Of a DNA stretch of 64,000 nt, positions 59,406-64,000 are shown piece after piece. A program made the translations under genes and the position numbers. The DNA is from Chamaelirium japonicum (lineage: Eukaryota; Streptophyta; Magnoliopsida; Liliales; Melanthiaceae), in assembly GCA_947650365.1 (NCBI GenBank), contig OX393553.1:43039513-43103512 (forward strand), given 5' to 3'. The first letter of the stretch is position 1; every line of letters starts with the position of its first letter. The notes under the pieces were generated by a model that was given only the letters and a program-made list of their open reading frames with translations, was not told where the DNA came from and made no database searches.

Positions 59406-60656
59406 CTGCAATCAAACAGTATAGAATTGTTAGATCTTTAGACTAAATCCTGATTTTGTGGGGCTTTCAAATTTTAGGAAGCAAGCCTAATCAATCGATT
59501 ATAGATCAGTTCTATGGATATTCATTCACAAATCTTTTCAATAGTTCTCACATCCTCATTGGATATTTTAACCAAAGATTCAATTCATATGGGCAATTTA
59601 ACCTTAATATGCATTAAAAGATTTCAAATACAAAAAAAAATTTAAAAAAATTGCTCACACACACAAACAGAATTCAATCCCCCTATCTACATGAAAAATA
59701 AAACACTTGGTGAAACAAAAAAGAAGTGCAATACAAAATAAAAAATTGCTTTAGATATAAAATTAAAAATATGAATAAAAAAAACTTGATCCTCTTTCTC
59801 GGACTTTTTTCTCTTTTTTTTTTCATTCCTTCTCTTAACAAACAACACTTTCTAGAGTGAGTTGTTATCAAAAACCTGCAAAGATCATATGTTGGGGTGG
59901 AAAATTCAAGTCAGAGTCCTTAGGCAAAGGAACTGACCAACGCTATGTGATGCAGTCTCATAGCATTTTGAATTAAAAACAAAGCAAATGGATTATAAAA
60001 AAAAATACATGAATGAAAGACGGGTTATATCCTCAGCGCAAAATATGAGGCATTTTGAGCTAGTTAAAAACTGCTTTTGTAATCCACTTGAATTTAAAAT
60101 CTTAAAGCAATCTTTAAACACGTAGAATAAGCTCAAAGTGTTTGGTTCAGTTTGGTTTCGAAAATAGGAAAGCCGGGTATTTGATTTGGTTTTTAAAATC
60201 CGATAAGCCTCAAATTTTGAAATCTAAGGCATTTGCAACTTCCGTGAAGGTTGCGGTGAGTTCAGAGACAGTAGATAGCTGGAATAGTTAATAAAAGAGA
60301 AACCAATGATGAATTCACTACCCAATGAAAATACAAACTTCATTCATCTATTGCGAAGACTTTTGAGCTGGCCTAAACCCCACACATATAGAACACAATT
60401 ACTTAAACCTTGAGAAACTCTGGCTTAGCACTACCAAAATTCAAGTTAACTATTGATTCAATAAACTAATCCTATATTTTATGACTTTAAAAAATAAAAG
60501 AAAACAACTATATCTCAATCATGCTTAGCACTACCAAAATTTAGGAAAAGATTAATTTTTTGGATCAATTTTCATCACAAAATTTTTGTCAAAGTTTTTG
60601 AATTGGATCATTCAAAAATCGGATATTAAAAATTCTTATATTAAAAATCAGAGTTT
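59406..60656. other. AT-rich sequence, nothing recognised
   Basis: No supported gene. It holds A/T runs and scattered short repeats only. Confidence 0.3.
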
Positions 60657-61400
60657 TTGCTTAGTTTGCAAAACAATCGGATTTTGGCTCGGGTTAAAAT
60701 TCGATGCCAATACCCGAGCCTAATCCAACTTTGTGTTGGATTTGGGCTAATACCAGAGTCTAATCCAACTATGTGTTGTATTTGGACTTATTTTGCAAAA
60801 CAATTGGATTTTGGCTCGGGTCGCATAGGGCTTTTTTTTCTAGATCGACGGAAAAAAAAGCAAGCATTTCGAGAAAAATCAGCAGCAATCTAAAAATAAA
60901 TTCTGATTTTGAAATCTGATGCCAATACCCGAGCCTAATCCAACTTTGTGTTGGATTTGGGCTAATACCAGAGCCTAATCTAACTATGTGTTGGATTTGG
61001 GCTTATTTTGCAAAACAATCCGATTTTGGCTCATTTTGCATAGGTTTTTTTTTATAAATCAACGAAAAAAAATCAACAAAATAAGCGTTTCAAAAAAAAT
61101 CAGTAGTAATCTAATTTTAAAATCTGATTTTGAAATCTGATGTCAATACCCGAGCCTAATCCAACTTTGTGTTGGATTTGGACATTTCGAGAAAAATCAA
61201 TAGTAATCTGATTTTAAAATCTGATTTTGAAATACGATTTCAATACGCGAGCCCAATTCAACTCTGTGTTGGATTTGGCCTAATACCAGAGCCTAATCCA
61301 ACTATGTGTTGGATTTGGGCTTAATTTGCAAAACAATCGAATTTTGGCTCATTTTGCATAGGGTTTTTTTCATAGATCAACAGAAAAAAATCCTCCTAAT
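60657..61400. repeat. Imperfect tandem repeat (ATCCAACTTTGTGTTGGAT family)
   Basis: Units of roughly 190-250 bp carry AATACCCGAGCCTAATCC, the small palindrome ATCCAACTTTGTGTTGGAT, GGGCTAATACCAGAGCC and AAAACAATC(C/G)GATTTTGGC. Four partial copies run to 61400. A further stray copy of the last module lies at 62641-62712. Confidence 0.75.
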
Positions 61401-61475
61401 AAGGGAAGAGCAAGGTGATTCAGAAAAAAAAAAGACCTGGATTCACTCTTACAGAACTCGAGCTAAGTAGAATAC

Positions 61476-62492
61476 CTGAAATTGCACTGAGCATGCTGAA
61501 TGGTCCCAAACGTTGAAACTTTCACCAGCGAGTGCCTTTGCATTAGCTACCTCCCACAGTGTGATGTCTCCAACATTTGTTCCAACTGAAAGAAAAGGCT
61601 ACAATCAGCTCGATGCTGAACTTAAATCAACTCTAAAGAAAGCTTTGTAACTGAAATTTAAAAATAAAACTTAAAAAACAGTACAGGAAAGCACGACTTC
61701 TAACCTAAAAGAGTAGTTGATTGAATTGGATGGAAATCCATGCTCATGACAGAAGAACCCTGATTTAAAATTCTTGCAAGGAATTTGGGTAATTCATCAG
61801 GAGAGTGCTGGTTCCGTGCAATGCCAGTGTTCCCTTCAGGCAAATGAGTGCCAAGCTTTACAACCTGCCAGACACAACCGCAATAAACATGCCGTTCTAT
61901 TTTAGGCCTCCTGAAGCAATGCAAAAGCAAAAAACATCAAGACTTGAAAGATACAGAACATTAAAAACATTCCTTTTTTTTTTAGAAATGCATTAAAAAC
62001 ATACCTCATCAGATGTTCCCACAGAGTGTTTTCTTTTCAAATGGCCGGCTATCATGAGGAGAAAAACATGTGTAAACAACAAAGGGAATGGATTCAAACA
62101 CAGAGCGCAAAGTTACATATGAAAATTAATCTCCAGGAATATGAACGGTTGCAAAATTAACTGATGGCATTAAAATCTGTCTCACTGTAAATAAAAAATC
62201 CAAAAAAAAGAAAAGAGTAGAACTGAACTATCACACATATTGGCTAAATCAACATTGTTTTCATAGTGAACAAATTAGCCTATAAAATTCATAATAAATG
62301 CATAGCACATCTATGAGCAAAACACAGTGGTAAATCATATGAACACATCAAGCATGCTAGATTCCTTTAAAATCATATTAGCAAATGGACCGATTCGTAC
62401 GAACCTGTATTGGGAGGAGCAAAACGAACGACGGGGGCCATGATAGGAGCATTTGGAATCGGACCGAGAGATGTTGGAGGAGGCTGAAATGG
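61476..62492 (-). pseudogene. TPR: TOPLESS-related (TPR) corepressor fragment, four exons
   Basis: TOPLESS-type proteins are nuclear transcriptional corepressors with a LisH/CTLH head and WD40 tail. Four exons are seen: 62492-62405 (PFQPPPTSLGPIPNAP), 62048-62005 (GHLKRKHSVGTSDE), 61864-61705 (DELPKFLARILNQGSSVMSM, then DFHPIQSTTLL) and 61585-61476 (GTNVGDITLWEV, SFNVWD, SACSVQFQ). All have GT..AG borders and matching phases. They cover only the proline-rich linker and the first WD40 blade. The N-terminal head and the rest of the WD40 domain (about 700 residues) are absent. The text is closest to the TPR2-like branch. No stop interrupts the joined exons, so this is a truncated but otherwise intact internal piece. 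Confidence 0.82.
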
Positions 62493-62640
62493 CTGAGCAC
62501 AAATGACCGCGACAAAATCAAGATCCGATAGAAGCATTCAACATTTAATAGTTCAATCCGGATCGCCATAATGTAACTTACCGAATGTGCCCTCTGTCGT
62601 GAGAGGAGGATTGAGCGCAGTGTATCAATTGTCCCGGCAG

Positions 62641-62712
62641 GAAAACAATCCGATTTTGGCTCATTTTGCATAGGGTTTTTTTAAAGATCAACGGAAAAAA
62701 ATCAACCAAATA
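62641..62712. repeat. Stray copy of the 60.7-61.4 kb repeat module
   Basis: AAACAATCCGATTTTGGCTC and GCATAGGGTTTTTTTAAAGATCAACGG match the module at 61015-61070 and 61335-61390. Its position on the other side of the TPR exons indicates the repeat is mobile or that the region was shuffled. Confidence 0.65.
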
Positions 62713-62979
62713 AGAAGCGGGAGCAGCGGCAGGGGCGGTGACCGGGAGCAGCTGTAGGGCCTGCGGTGGTCGGGTGACAATAGGCGGAGAGAGGCAAATC
62801 AAAACAACAGGGGTTGTCTTCACCATTCAAAACAAATATGGGCTATGATCACCAATCAAAAAATAAAAAAGCTCATGATTGAAAACCATTCAAAACTTTC
62901 AGGGTAAACAACCAAATAAAAAACAATGAAGAGCCGACTATGGAAGAACCCTGCAAAAAAAAAAAAACTGATGTCATAA

Positions 62980-63148
62980 AAGAGCGAGATCCAACCCCGC
63001 CGGAGACGACTCCAACCCCTCCCCCTGCACCGGCGATAATTGAGTCTCCGGCGATGTGCTCCTCTGCCTCCGGCGATGTGCTCCTCTGCCTCTCTGTCTG
63101 ATTAGCCATCGTTTCAGATCCAAAATCAAAGATCGTTATCGAAAACAT
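62980..63148 (-). other. Possible coding exon, unrecognised
   Basis: The minus-strand frame reads MANQTERQRSTSPEAEEHIA then a G-rich stretch ending GVGSRS. GAGGCAGAGGAGCACATCGCC is repeated twice in tandem. No family is recognised. It may be a start exon or simply an open frame. Confidence 0.2.
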
Positions 63149-63475
63149 CAGATTTCAGATCTACAGAAGACAATGCAAAATCTTCTTAATTAGTGCAATA
63201 TTATTGATTTGAGAGAGAGAGATTAGGGATCAGGAGATCACCTTCCATTTTTGGAGGACTGATCGGAGACAGAGACGGAGAAGACCAATGATCTCATCTC
63301 AGAGAGGGGGAGATGAAGCTGCAGGAGATGAGATCAGATCGGAGACGGAGAAGATCTCAGAGAGGGGGAGATGAAGCTGCCGGAGATGAAGCCCTGCAAC
63401 CCAACAACCCATCCAAGATTACCATATTTGATCCAACAAAAAAAAATCATGAAAAGAAAAGGATTGAAAACCTAC

Positions 63476-63561
63476 TTCATGGATTTGCAGAGATTGGTGA
63501 CCTGAATGATGAAGTTGACCCCGCCGGGGCGGAGCTCGAGGAGGCGGACGCCGCTCTCCAT
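63476..63561 (-). other. Possible first exon, unrecognised
   Basis: The minus strand reads MESGVRLLELRPGG then VNFIIQVTNLCKSM, ending ATGAA|GTAGG, a fair donor. The GC-rich sequence upstream is open through to the window edge and looks like a promoter and leader. I do not recognise the protein. The plus-strand frame 63313-63597 over the same bases is the alternative. Confidence 0.3.
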
Positions 63562-63607
63562 CACCTGGACGCGCCACCGGAGGAAGCAGCCGAATGACTG
63601 TGGGTTA

Positions 63608-63890
63608 AGAGAGAGAGAGAGAGAGAGAGAGAAAGAGGGGATCAGGAGAGAGAGGAAGAGGGAGAAATCAAGAGGGAGGGAGAAAAGGGGATCGCGAGGG
63701 ATGGATGGGCTGGATCGGGAGGGATGGGGGGGCTGGATCGGGAGGGATCGGGGTGGGGGAGGGGATCGGGAGGGATGGGGGGCTGGATCGCGAGGGATCG
63801 GGGGGGGGGAGGGGATCGCGAGGGATGGGAGGGGGGCTGGATCGGGAGGGATGGGGGGGCTGGATCGCGCTGGTAGGGAGGGCCGGGGGT
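63608..63890. repeat. GA microsatellite and G-rich tandem tract
   Basis: GA repeats at about 63609-63632 are followed by repeats of GGCTGGATCGGGAGGGATGG and GGGGAGGGGATCGCGAGGG to about 63880. Many GGGG/GGG runs make G-quadruplexes likely. It lies upstream of the candidate minus-strand exon at 63476-63561. Confidence 0.8.
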
Positions 63891-64000
63891 TTATAAGGAA
63901 AGAGGGAGTAATGGCTGCTGTCACCGGAGATGCCTGCAGCCGGCCAGAGTCGCCGTCACCGTCGATGCAGGTCGCTTTCGGGCGCACCACCGGAGGGGGA

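Overview
This is nuclear DNA of a flowering plant. The evidence is spliced genes with GT..AG introns, plant-type families (a MORN-repeat PIP5K, and TOPLESS-related, ACR and plant SAHH sequence), long TA and GA microsatellites, and many plant transposons (LTR elements, L1 LINE, SINEs, Helitrons, hAT, Mutator and CACTA MITEs). The species cannot be named from sequence alone.

One host gene looks complete: a phosphatidylinositol-4-phosphate 5-kinase on the minus strand (7535-12312). It can be spliced from eight exons into one open frame of about 770 residues. Almost everything else is transposon-derived or repetitive.

Layout: 1-7.2 kb has two copies of a foldback MITE, a 43-bp GC-rich minisatellite, a hAT-like element and a small element carrying a LINE RNase H fragment. 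7.5-12.6 kb is the PIP5K gene and its CT-rich leader. 13.6-19.6 kb is Helitron-rich, with two Helitrons joined head to tail. 20.0-21.5 and 29.4-31.7 kb are two copies of one duplicated segment. Between them lies a complete, young non-autonomous LTR retrotransposon (21614-29262; target duplication GATGG; LTRs 586 bp each with three differences). It has no recognisable pol, carries six tandem-repeat arrays and holds a broken fragment of an S-adenosylhomocysteine hydrolase gene. 32-43 kb is old transposon debris: a Helitron, a copia-type LTR end with primer-binding site, a hAT MITE, a 115-bp satellite, a Mutator MITE with 9-bp target duplication and a SINE. 43.5-47.2 kb is a decayed copia polyprotein with three MITEs nested in it. 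49.3-53.1 kb is an almost intact L1 LINE whose ORF2 is broken by one TGA, plus a displaced RNase H frame. 54-58 kb holds another RNase H fragment, GC-rich unassigned sequence, a Helitron 3' end and long TA arrays.

58.4-62.5 kb contains partial exons of three unrelated host genes (FCF2, an ACT-domain ACR protein, and a TOPLESS-related corepressor). This looks like multi-gene capture by a mobile element. The window ends in a G-rich tract in front of a possible minus-strand first exon that I cannot name.

Span limits are exact where target duplications or splice sites fix them, and approximate elsewhere.
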